DNA of 13,625 bases from NCBI GenBank assembly GCA_003511885.1, contig DOIX01000238.1, positions 9,109-22,733 of the forward strand. Direction: 5' to 3'. The DNA comes from Cyanobacteria bacterium UBA11153. Lineage in GTDB: Bacteria; Cyanobacteriota; Cyanobacteriia; Cyanobacteriales; Coleofasciculaceae. The notes under the pieces were generated by a model. It did no database searches and was not told the origin of the DNA. It saw nothing but the letters and a program-made list of their open reading frames with translations. Of this stretch, positions 7,041 to 13,625 are shown piece by piece (positions within the stretch are counted from its first letter, which is position 1; each line of letters starts with the position of its first letter). The translations under genes and the position numbers were made by a program.

Positions 7041-7094
7041 TAAGCTGCCCTTGCGTCTAAAGTGGTGATTACAAAATCGTGAAATCGTTGTAGT

Positions 7095-7112
7095 GCGAGC
7101 GTCCTCGCTCGC
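7095..7112. repeat. Palindromic hairpin repeat GCGAGCG-TCCT-CGCTCGC
   Basis: A perfect 7-bp GC-rich stem with a 4-nt loop lies in the cheW-cheR spacer. There is no T-run after it on the minus strand, so it is more likely a dispersed REP-like palindrome than a terminator, although the RNA hairpin could protect or attenuate the cheR message. Confidence 0.6.
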
Positions 7113-7195
7113 TAGGACATAAAGTTTAAATGCGTAACAGCTTAGTTGATAGTTACGCTTTACCTATTCCACATCAACCATTCCCGATTTTTCCA

Positions 7196-7621
7196 CTAAC
7201 AACTGACAATTTCCTCAATATCCAGAAATAATAATAATCGCTCTTTAAGTTTATAACATCCGCGAACTAAGTGACGTATATGACTTGTAAAGGTATTGGG
7301 AGGAGTTTCAAAATCTTCCGCTTTTACCTCCACAACATCACCAATATCATCCACTAACAAGCTGACGGTTTCATCGCTAGTTTTTACAATGACATTAAGT
7401 GGTAGTTCATCAAGACTACGACGACCTAAATCTAGTCGTAATCGTAAATCAATTGCGGTGACAATTTGTCCCCGCAAATTAATCAAGCCAGCAACCACTG
7501 GAGGTGCTAAAGGCACTTTTGTCATCTCCTGATAGCGAATAATTTCTTGAACATTTTCTATTTCTATTCCGCAAAATAATTGTCCGACAAAAAATGTAGA
7601 TAATTGAGTGTTTTTAGTCAT
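7196..7621 (-). CDS. cheW: Chemotaxis coupling protein CheW
   Basis: The 141-residue protein is one CheW domain over its whole length. The hallmark GLINLRGQIVTAIDLR lies at 45-60, preceded by the strand and loop IENVQEIIRYQEMTKVP (21-37). The second half has VSLLVDDIGDVVEV-type strands and ends in LLLFLDIEEIV. CheW couples membrane or cytoplasmic chemoreceptors to the kinase CheA. It is encoded 74 bp after cheA and 185 bp before cheR on the same strand, so it is probably in one operon with them. The sequence before the ATG is CTAAAAC and then a GGGGAGT-type heptamer array read as ACTCCCC, so there is no Shine-Dalgarno sequence. No extra domains are present. Confidence 0.95.
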   Translation of the reverse strand: MTKNTQLSTFFVGQLFCGIEIENVQEIIRYQEMTKVPLAPPVVAGLINLRGQIVTAIDLRLRLDLGRRSLDELPLNVIVKTSDETVSLLVDDIGDVVEVKAEDFETPPNTFTSHIRHLVRGCYKLKERLLLFLDIEEIVSC

Positions 7622-7628
7622 GTTTTAG

Positions 7629-7663
7629 GGGGAGTGGGGAGTAGGGAGTAGATAGTGGGGAGT
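7629..7663. repeat. GGGGAGT heptamer array between cheA and cheW
   Basis: Five units occur: GGGGAGT, GGGGAGT, AGGGAGT, AGATAGT, GGGGAGT. The array starts 8 bp upstream of the cheW start codon and occupies about half of the cheA-cheW spacer. It is the same family as the two units at 4558-4571, in reverse orientation. Confidence 0.85.
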
Positions 7664-7695
7664 AGATTAGCAATTAGCCACTAGCTATTATCCAC

Positions 7696-10110
7696 TTAAT
7701 GATTACCAATTACAGTTTCCACATTGAGGATTTCAGTAACTTGACCCTGAATTACTGCATTATAGAGAATTCCTGGCTGGTTAGCTTTGCCCTTAATATC
7801 AATCGCTTGTTCTACAATATCAAGAACTTGTTCTACTATCAACCCTATTTGTTTTTCTCCGTCAACGGATACTACAACTATAGGTAATTTATCATCTGTG
7901 TTATCTGTTTTAGATGAAAAACTGGTGTTTAATAAATTATGGGAGTAACCATTGCTACCGAAAACAGTAGATAAATTAATAAGAGGCATAATTTGCTGGC
8001 GATATTGAATAGCATATCCTTTGCCAAGTCTCTCTAACAAGGTTGGGGAAATTTCTTCTAGGCGAGATACATTTGAGAGGGGAATTCCCATCCGTCGGGA
8101 ATCGGGACCTTGAAGTAATAAGATTTGTTCGGTGTTTTTTGGAGATTCCTGATTTTGGTTTCGCTCCGACACTAGTTTTTTATCGTCTGCTTCGGAAATT
8201 AATTGGGTTTTTTGGGCTAAACCTTGCACGTCTAAAATCAATGCAACTTTGCCATCTCCCATGATGGTAGCACCTGCAAAACAATTAATGGATTTTAGTT
8301 GTTTCCCTAGGGGTTTGACAACTATTTCTTGGGTGTCGTTAATAGTGTCAACTACTAAGCCAAAGGGTTTGTCACTAGCTTGAACTACAACAATATTTAG
8401 GATGTCATCTTCGGTTGTTGACTCTTGGTTATTTTCCTCTTCCCTATTCGCGATTCCCACATCTGAGTTAGCGATCTGTAATTCATGATTGAGATAAACT
8501 AAAGGTAGAAGTTGTCCTCGGAGGCGATAAACGGGGGTGTTGTGAAAGAGTTCTATTCCTGGTTTTGCTTGTTTTCCTTCTAAGCGGACAAGTTCTAAAA
8601 GATTGACTTGAGGAATGGCGTAGCGATCGCCTCCTGTGGTAATAATTAATGTAGGAATAATTGCTAAGGTTAAGGGTATTCTTAATTTGAAGGTTGTCCC
8701 TTGGCCAATTTTACTTTGGACATCGATAGTACCGTTAATTTTTTCCAGATTCGCCCGTACCACATCCATTCCTACACCACGTCCTGAAATACTGGTAATT
8801 TTTTCAGCAGTGGAAAAGCTGGGGAGGAAAATTAGATTCAGGGCTTCGCGATCGCGAAGTTGAGCAAATCGCTCGGGAGTAATTATCCCTCGTTGCAGTG
8901 CTTTTTCTTTAACTTTGTCTGGATCGATGCCCGCACCATCATCAGAAATTTCAATATTAACTTGACCGCTTTCATGGTAAGCTCGTACAGACAAACGTCC
9001 TACCGGAGACTTACCCAAAGCAGTCCGTACCTCTGGCGTTTCCAAACCGTGATCGAGACAGTTCCGAATCAGGTGAGTGAGAGGATTTGCGATCGCCTCA
9101 ATTAAAGTTTTATCAAGTTCCGTATCTTCTCCTTCCATTTCTAATCTTACTTGTTTGCCTAAAGTAACAGCAATATCCCGCACTACGCGAGGAAATTTAC
9201 TCCAAATAGTACGGATAGGCTGCATCCGAGTTTTCATTACCCCTTCTTGTAACTCCGAGGTAATCAGATTTAACCTTCCAGATGCGGATTTGAAGCCATT
9301 ATCTCTTTGATTATCTTCCTCTTGAGTATTGGCAAATTCGATAATTTGATTGCGACATAAAACTAGTTCACCCACTAGATTCATTAATTTATCCAACAAA
9401 TTGACATCAACCCGGATGGAAGTATCAGTAACTTTAAATTGGTTAGCATCGCTGTCAGTATTCTCAATTTCCGCTGCTTGAGGATTAATTATGGCACTAT
9501 TAGTAGCTAATGAGATAGTGGATAAAGGTAGCTGAGGGGCTGGAGGGCTGGAGGGCTGAGAGATATCTAAATTATCCTCTTTGAATAAAGTAGAAATAGG
9601 CGGATTAAAATCTACATTCTCCTCCCTCAATAAGACAGAAGAATCTGAAGAAACTAGAGATTGAGGATTTTCTTCCCTCTCTTTCCTCACCTCCCACTCT
9701 CTCTCGACCAGTTGACTTAACTGCAACATTAGTGATGTACAATCAGTATCACTTTCTAATCCAGTTGCTTCAAGGGATTGAAAATGTTCCCGCACCGCAT
9801 CTACTACCTGAAGTAGTGCGGTAGTGACATGGGAGGTAAAAGATTCAGTACCAATGGTGTCCTGCGCGGGAACTATAGGGTTATCCCGCAGGTGACTGAG
9901 TAAATTCTCTCCTCCATGGGTTACTAATTGTAGCTTCTCTAACCCCAGAAAGCCGCTGTTGCCCTTGATGGTGTGGAGACTCCGGTAAATGCGGTTAATT
10001 ACCTCTGAATCCGCACAATCTTGTTCCAGGGCTACCAAATCCCCTTCCATTCGGTTGAGGTATTCGTATCCTTCAATCAGGAATTCCTTTAAATCTTCAT
10101 CAATTTCCAT
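7696..10110 (-). CDS. cheA: Chemotaxis histidine kinase CheA with two CheW-like domains
   Basis: The 804-residue kinase receives signals from chemoreceptors and autophosphorylates. Domains in order: an N-terminal HPt (P1, about 1-110) with the phosphorylated His46 in RSLHTIKG; a variable linker (about 140-230); the P3 dimerisation helices (about 232-300); the P4 ATPase with N-box HLIRNCLDHG (346-355), G1 DDGAGID (390-396), F-box FLPSFSTAEK and G2 GRGVGMD (443-449); a CheW-like P5 (about 480-635) interrupted by an acidic insert near 553-570; and a second CheW-like module (about 660-800). I see no P2 (CheY/CheB-docking) domain and no C-terminal receiver domain. It is the first gene of cheA-cheW-cheR and divergent from the hybrid kinase. 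All catalytic motifs look intact. The AGAG before the ATG is a weak ribosome binding site. Confidence 0.96.
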   Translation of the reverse strand: MEIDEDLKEFLIEGYEYLNRMEGDLVALEQDCADSEVINRIYRSLHTIKGNSGFLGLEKLQLVTHGGENLLSHLRDNPIVPAQDTIGTESFTSHVTTALLQVVDAVREHFQSLEATGLESDTDCTSLMLQLSQLVEREWEVRKEREENPQSLVSSDSSVLLREENVDFNPPISTLFKEDNLDISQPSSPPAPQLPLSTISLATNSAIINPQAAEIENTDSDANQFKVTDTSIRVDVNLLDKLMNLVGELVLCRNQIIEFANTQEEDNQRDNGFKSASGRLNLITSELQEGVMKTRMQPIRTIWSKFPRVVRDIAVTLGKQVRLEMEGEDTELDKTLIEAIANPLTHLIRNCLDHGLETPEVRTALGKSPVGRLSVRAYHESGQVNIEISDDGAGIDPDKVKEKALQRGIITPERFAQLRDREALNLIFLPSFSTAEKITSISGRGVGMDVVRANLEKINGTIDVQSKIGQGTTFKLRIPLTLAIIPTLIITTGGDRYAIPQVNLLELVRLEGKQAKPGIELFHNTPVYRLRGQLLPLVYLNHELQIANSDVGIANREEENNQESTTEDDILNIVVVQASDKPFGLVVDTINDTQEIVVKPLGKQLKSINCFAGATIMGDGKVALILDVQGLAQKTQLISEADDKKLVSERNQNQESPKNTEQILLLQGPDSRRMGIPLSNVSRLEEISPTLLERLGKGYAIQYRQQIMPLINLSTVFGSNGYSHNLLNTSFSSKTDNTDDKLPIVVVSVDGEKQIGLIVEQVLDIVEQAIDIKGKANQPGILYNAVIQGQVTEILNVETVIGNH
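8844..8859. repeat. Extended HIP1 palindrome within cheA
   Basis: CTTCGCGATCGCGAAG is a 16-bp perfect palindrome centred on the HIP1 octamer GCGATCGC. It lies in the F-box/linker coding region of cheA. HIP1 octamers are over-represented in many cyanobacterial genomes; six more perfect copies occur in the window. Confidence 0.8.
9531..9562. repeat. GCTGGAGG octamer repeat in the cheA linker
   Basis: Four 8-bp units (GCTGAGGG, GCTGGAGG, GCTGGAGG, GCTGAGAG) lie in the part of cheA that encodes the P1-P3 linker, about residues 183-194, giving a Ser/Pro-rich stretch. The linker tolerates length change, so the repeat is probably neutral. Confidence 0.7.
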
Positions 10111-10386
10111 GCAGATTTCTCTGGCTTAGATATATAATCTTGAGATTTTAGCACCAATCTGATAATCTCGTTATATAGCAACCACCACATCGGTTAATAC
10201 ATCAATAACGTCATGAATAGAGCCGAGAAGCATTCCTGAGTAAACGGTTTGATTTACATCAAATAACTGTCAACTGTCCACTGTCAACTGTCCACTGTTA
10301 TATATCTGGTCTAGTTCTGACCTCTGATTCTTTTAGACTGCGGCATTACCTCTGTAATACAAAAAACAACTATAGTATGTCACAGG
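10111..10386. promoter_or_regulatory. Divergent spacer between cheA and the hybrid kinase gene
   Basis: Both genes must start from this 276-bp region. It holds an inverted repeat GAGATT/AATCTC (10142-10169) on the cheA side, a 16-base sequence shared with 2642-2657, and a heptamer array at 10266-10300. A TATAGT at 10371-10376 resembles a -10 box but lacks a recognisable -35 box and lies very close to the hybrid kinase start. The TATATAT-rich stretch near 10130 could serve cheA. No promoter can be called firmly. Confidence 0.4.
10266..10300. repeat. ACTGTC(A/C) heptamer array in the divergent spacer
   Basis: Five units occur: ACTGTCA, ACTGTCC, ACTGTCA, ACTGTCC, ACTGTTA. The ACTGTCC unit is the reverse complement of GGACAGT, a phase of the array inside the P450 gene at 5910-5944, so the same repeat family is present in both orientations. 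Confidence 0.88.
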
Positions 10387-13300
10387 ATGAGCGAGATACT
10401 TGAACAAGCCGAACAAAAATTCAGTACTCTTGACCGCGTGCCTATCGGTTTGTGTGTCATCCAAAAGGACTTAGTAGTTTTATTTTGGAATCGGATACTG
10501 GAAGACTGGACAAAAATCCCCAAAGATAAAATCCTTGGCACTCCCCTAAATACTCATTTTCCCCACATTACTCAACCTAAATATAATGTCCGGCTGCGGC
10601 AGGTATTTGAAAGTGGATTACCTGTAGTATTTTCTGCTCAACTACATCAGTTTATCATTTCATCAAATCGCCCCAATGGTAAACCACGGATTCACCAAAC
10701 TAATATTACCCCAATCCCATCTCTTAGCGGAGAAAAGTTTGATGCCCTAATTGCAGTTCAGGATTTTACCGAACTAACTCACCGGATTCAAAGTTACCAA
10801 GAAGAAATTAAGCAACGGAAAAAGATTGAAGCAGAATTAAAACGTGCTAACGTCGAAGCAGAAAGTGCTAACAGAGCGAAAAGCGAATTTTTGGCGATGA
10901 TGAGTCATGAAATTCGTACCCCGATGAATGGAGTAATTGGGATGACGGAGTTACTGTTAGATACCCAACTCTCACCTAACCAGCGCAATTTTGTTAATAC
11001 AATTCGCAGTAGCGGTGATGCCTTGGTGACTATTATTAACGATATTCTCGATTTTTCTAAAATAGAGGCGGGTAAGTTAGACTTAGAGTATCAGCCATTT
11101 AACTTGAGAACCTGTATTGAAGAAACCTTAGATTTAGTTGCCCCCAAAGCCGCTGAAAAAAACCTAGATTTGGCTTATCAATTTGAGGGTAATATCCGAA
11201 CATATATAGTAGGAGACGTGACAAGGGTACGGCAAATTTTGCTCAATCTTTTAGGAAATGCAGTTAAATTCACCACAGCAGGAGAAATTATCATTGTCAT
11301 TTCGTCAGTTGTCAGTCGCGAGTCGTCAATCGCAGAAGAAATAACGGAAAATCAAGCACCAACAAAAGAAAACGGAGCAAAATATCCAATTCAATTTGCA
11401 GTTAAGGATACCGGAATCGGCATTTCTCCGGAACGGATGAATTTACTCTTTCAACCCTTCAGTCAAGTTGATAGTTCAATCGCACGGAAATACGGCGGGA
11501 CTGGTTTAGGTTTAGCCATCAGCAAACGTCTCAGCGAGATGATGGGTGGTACGATGTGGGTAGAAAGTCAAGAGGGGAAAGGTTCCCAATTTTATTTTAC
11601 CATTACTACTGAAGATGCTCCTTTTGCCGATCCAGTAAATTTGGATGCTACCCAACCTGAGCTAAAAGGACTGCGATTATTAGTGGTAGATGATAATACT
11701 ACTAACCGAAGAATTCTGACTCTAAAAGCTAAATCTTGGGGTATGGTTGTCTATGGAGCGAAGTCTGGTTTTCAAGCACTCAAATTACTGCGTCAGGGGC
11801 ATGAATTTGATTTAGCTATTTTAGATTACCAAATGCCAGAAATGGATGGGATTACTCTCGCGGAAGAGATTCGCACCTTCCCCCAAGGAAAACATCTACC
11901 TTTATTGATTTTAAGCTCTGGGGGGAAACCTCGGAGTAGAGAATTTGAAGGGCGAGTTGATTTTGCGGCTTTTGTCTATAAACCAATTAAGCAAACTCAA
12001 CTTTATGAAGCTTTGATTAGAATTGTGATGAGAGAATGTACGGGAACTAATCCTTGCGTCATCCAGCCCCAATTTAGTACGGAAATTAGTCGAGAATTCC
12101 CTTTGAAAATATTGTTAGTAGATGATGTAGAGGTTAACCAAGTTGTGGCAGGAGAAATGTTACAGAGATTGGGCTATAAACCGGATCTTGTTAGTAGCGG
12201 CAAAGAAGCAATTGATGCTGTGAATCGCTGCGAATACGATATCGTCTTTATGGATATGCAGATGCCAGAAATGGATGGATTAGAAACTACTAGGCGAATT
12301 CGGAAAGATGGGAGATTAGGGAAGAGAGGGAGAAATATTCAGAATGTTTTGGGAATAGAAGATGCAGAGGAAGGTCAAATTCAAGATCGGGAATTGTCTC
12401 GTCCTTGGATTATTGCCATGACAGCTAACACAATGGAGGGAGATAGGGAAGCTTGTTTAGAGGCTGGGATGAATGATTATATCAGCAAGCCTGTCCGAGT
12501 TAAGGCAATTATGCAAGCCATTAAACACTATCAAAGTCTCCTCTGGCAATCGGGATTAAATTCTCCAACAGAAACAGATGAGCAAAATATCCAACCAGAC
12601 AGTTTATCTCCATCCCCAATCGTCCCGGAAAGTAATAGTATGGCAGAGATTACCCCAGATATATCAACGCCAATCCAAACAAACAATTCAGCAAGTCAAT
12701 TTGGTGGAATAAATGAAGACGAAATTACTGAATTAAAAACAATTATCGCCCGTGCAGGTATCCTGATTGCTAAAATTGAAGCCGATTATAAACAAATGAA
12801 GGAAACTACGTCCATTCCCACTGTGACAGGACAAAATATAAGTATTAATAGAGAAGAAGATATTGAATCCAAATTCTCCCCCCTGTTAAGGGGGGGGGTT
12901 CAATCTACAGAATCTCAAATATCCCCCCTAAATCAGGAGAAATCTGAACTTAATCGGGAGGAATCTGAATGGACTGCACCTAAAATTTCCCCCCGGAATA
13001 AGGAGAGTAAAGGGAAGTCTAAATCTAAATTACCAGAATTACCAACCCCCTCAGAAATACCTAATCTAGAAGACACCAAACAACCAGAGATACAGGATAA
13101 CAGAGAGATGGAGATAACCAAGGCGATGCCAAGTGCCAAGAATGCGATCGCAAATCCATCAGAATCCCCACCTCTTGACCCACAAACCTTTGCCGAGTTA
13201 CAAGAATTAATGGGAGATGATACCGAAGAATTTTGGTTAGAATTAGTCCAGAAATTTCTGGAAGTAGCACCATCTAAACTGCAAGGAATTCAAGATGCAG

Positions 13301-13506
13301 TTAACCAAGGAGATGCTGCCGCAATTAAGGCATCAGCCCACGCTTTACGAGGTGCTTCTACCACAATTGGCGCAAATATTCTGTATCAACTATGCGATAA
13401 ACTAGAACAAATGGGTCGTACTGGTAATATAGTTAATGCTGATGTATTAGTATCAAAAATTACAGCCGAATATCAAAGGGTGAAAACAGCCTTACCGGAA
13501 CCTTGA
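10387..13506 (+). CDS. Hybrid histidine kinase PAS-HisKA-HATPase-REC-REC-HPt
   Basis: The 1039-residue protein has no membrane helices and is probably a cytoplasmic sensor. Domains in order: a PAS-like input domain (about 12-130); a short coiled coil (about 133-165); HisKA with phosphorylated His174 in [12 protein letters not shown]; HATPase with N-box Asn291, DTGIGIS (341-347) and [10 protein letters not shown] (370-379), containing an insert near 307-333; REC1 (about 428-548) with Asp480, Ser510/511 and Lys532; REC2 (about 573-715) with Asp623, Thr679 and Lys701 and an unusual insert near 641-670; a disordered linker (about 718-928); and a C-terminal HPt with His985 in SAHALRGAS. This arrangement predicts a His-Asp-His phosphorelay. 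The output regulator is not in the window. The ATG lacks a proper Shine-Dalgarno spacing, but no alternative start is visible. It is divergent from cheA. Confidence 0.95.
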   Translation: MSEILEQAEQKFSTLDRVPIGLCVIQKDLVVLFWNRILEDWTKIPKDKILGTPLNTHFPHITQPKYNVRLRQVFESGLPVVFSAQLHQFIISSNRPNGKPRIHQTNITPIPSLSGEKFDALIAVQDFTELTHRIQSYQEEIKQRKKIEAELKRANVEAESANRAKSEFLAMMSHEIRTPMNGVIGMTELLLDTQLSPNQRNFVNTIRSSGDALVTIINDILDFSKIEAGKLDLEYQPFNLRTCIEETLDLVAPKAAEKNLDLAYQFEGNIRTYIVGDVTRVRQILLNLLGNAVKFTTAGEIIIVISSVVSRESSIAEEITENQAPTKENGAKYPIQFAVKDTGIGISPERMNLLFQPFSQVDSSIARKYGGTGLGLAISKRLSEMMGGTMWVESQEGKGSQFYFTITTEDAPFADPVNLDATQPELKGLRLLVVDDNTTNRRILTLKAKSWGMVVYGAKSGFQALKLLRQGHEFDLAILDYQMPEMDGITLAEEIRTFPQGKHLPLLILSSGGKPRSREFEGRVDFAAFVYKPIKQTQLYEALIRIVMRECTGTNPCVIQPQFSTEISREFPLKILLVDDVEVNQVVAGEMLQRLGYKPDLVSSGKEAIDAVNRCEYDIVFMDMQMPEMDGLETTRRIRKDGRLGKRGRNIQNVLGIEDAEEGQIQDRELSRPWIIAMTANTMEGDREACLEAGMNDYISKPVRVKAIMQAIKHYQSLLWQSGLNSPTETDEQNIQPDSLSPSPIVPESNSMAEITPDISTPIQTNNSASQFGGINEDEITELKTIIARAGILIAKIEADYKQMKETTSIPTVTGQNISINREEDIESKFSPLLRGGVQSTESQISPLNQEKSELNREESEWTAPKISPRNKESKGKSKSKLPELPTPSEIPNLEDTKQPEIQDNREMEITKAMPSAKNAIANPSESPPLDPQTFAELQELMGDDTEEFWLELVQKFLEVAPSKLQGIQDAVNQGDAAAIKASAHALRGASTTIGANILYQLCDKLEQMGRTGNIVNADVLVSKITAEYQRVKTALPEP
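12878..12898. repeat. C6/G9 hairpin within the hybrid kinase linker
   Basis: A run of six C (12878-12883), TGTTAA, and a run of nine G (12890-12898) form a potential very stable hairpin inside the coding region. Related C6 motifs follow at 12923-12928 and 12989-12994, each followed by an AATCAGGAG- or AATAAGGAG-like arm, and all three are in the same frame. The encoded peptides are SPLL, SPLN and SPRN. Confidence 0.7.
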
Positions 13507-13570
13507 TTGATTAGCCATCAGCTATTAACTGAAAATCCCCCTCTCTCTCGCCAGGAGATCCTTATCAGCA

Positions 13571-13597
13571 AAATGTTGTACGCTATTTACGACATTT
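13571..13597. terminator. Hairpin downstream of the hybrid kinase
   Basis: AAATGTTGT (13571-13579) and ACGACATTT (13589-13597) form a nine-pair stem with one G-U pair and a 9-nt loop, 64 bp after the stop codon. The stem is AT-rich and no clear T-run follows (AGCCGATTT), so it may be a weak terminator or an operator for a gene beyond the window. Confidence 0.3.
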
Positions 13598-13602
13598 AGC
13601 CG

Positions 13603-13618
13603 ATTTCCAATTGGAAAT
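13603..13618. promoter_or_regulatory. Perfect 16-bp palindrome ATTTCCAATTGGAAAT
   Basis: The palindrome has no central spacer and lies five bases after the hairpin ending at 13597. It could be an operator for a gene starting outside the window, or an AT-rich chance palindrome; nothing else supports either. Confidence 0.3.
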
Positions 13619-13625
13619 TAGAATG

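Noticed and set aside
7011..7195. A missing small gene such as cheY between cheW and cheR
   Set aside because: The spacer is repeats and a palindrome, with no receiver-domain motif in any frame.
10921..11430. Insert in the HATPase domain of the hybrid kinase (about residues 307-333) as a novelty
   Set aside because: Inserts of this kind before the DTGIGI motif are, as far as I recall, common in cyanobacterial hybrid kinases, so it was not scored as unusual.

Overview
The window is cyanobacterial chromosome, probably from a filamentous species. The signs are a 56-residue high-light-inducible (HLIP/Scp) protein at 2399-2569, a CYP110-type cytochrome P450, and seven perfect HIP1 octamers GCGATCGC (starting at 1963, 3692, 4894, 8623, 8848, 9089 and 13144). 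Spacers are also filled with tandem heptanucleotide arrays of the STRR kind known from filamentous cyanobacteria. I cannot name the genus from the sequence. No tRNA, rRNA, CRISPR array, intact insertion sequence or defence system is recognisable.

Left part (1-3231): a PhnD-like substrate-binding protein without signal peptide (minus strand); a repeat-bearing spacer; alanine dehydrogenase (ald, minus strand), divergent from the small HLIP gene (plus strand). The 92-bp spacer between these two carries a good candidate HLR1 (RpaB-binding) motif. After a 365-bp spacer comes a small two-helix membrane protein of unknown function.

Middle (3282-6188): an exported seven-repeat WD40 beta-propeller protein and a cytochrome P450, both on the plus strand. 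The spacer between them is almost entirely heptamer arrays. The P450 ends in a heptamer array that is read in frame and forms most of its last 16 residues.

Right part (6189-13625): a chemosensory operon read on the minus strand in the order cheA, cheW, cheR. CheA has an N-terminal HPt domain, no recognisable P2 or receiver domain, and two CheW-like modules. Divergent from it, across 276 bp, is a 1039-residue hybrid histidine kinase with the order PAS, HisKA, HATPase, REC, REC, long linker, HPt. No cheY, cheB or receptor gene lies in the window. CheA, CheW and CheR would form the core of a receptor array. Its phosphate acceptor must be encoded elsewhere or, more speculatively, be one of the receiver domains of the hybrid kinase.

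The most unusual property is how far repeats have invaded functional positions. Heptamer arrays stand directly in front of the cheR and cheW start codons, inside the 3' end of the P450 gene and in the cheA/hybrid-kinase divergent spacer. C6/G9 motifs are built into the hybrid kinase linker. I found no convincing wholly new system. The CheA/CheW/CheR plus hybrid-kinase module and the repeat insertions are the items most worth checking.
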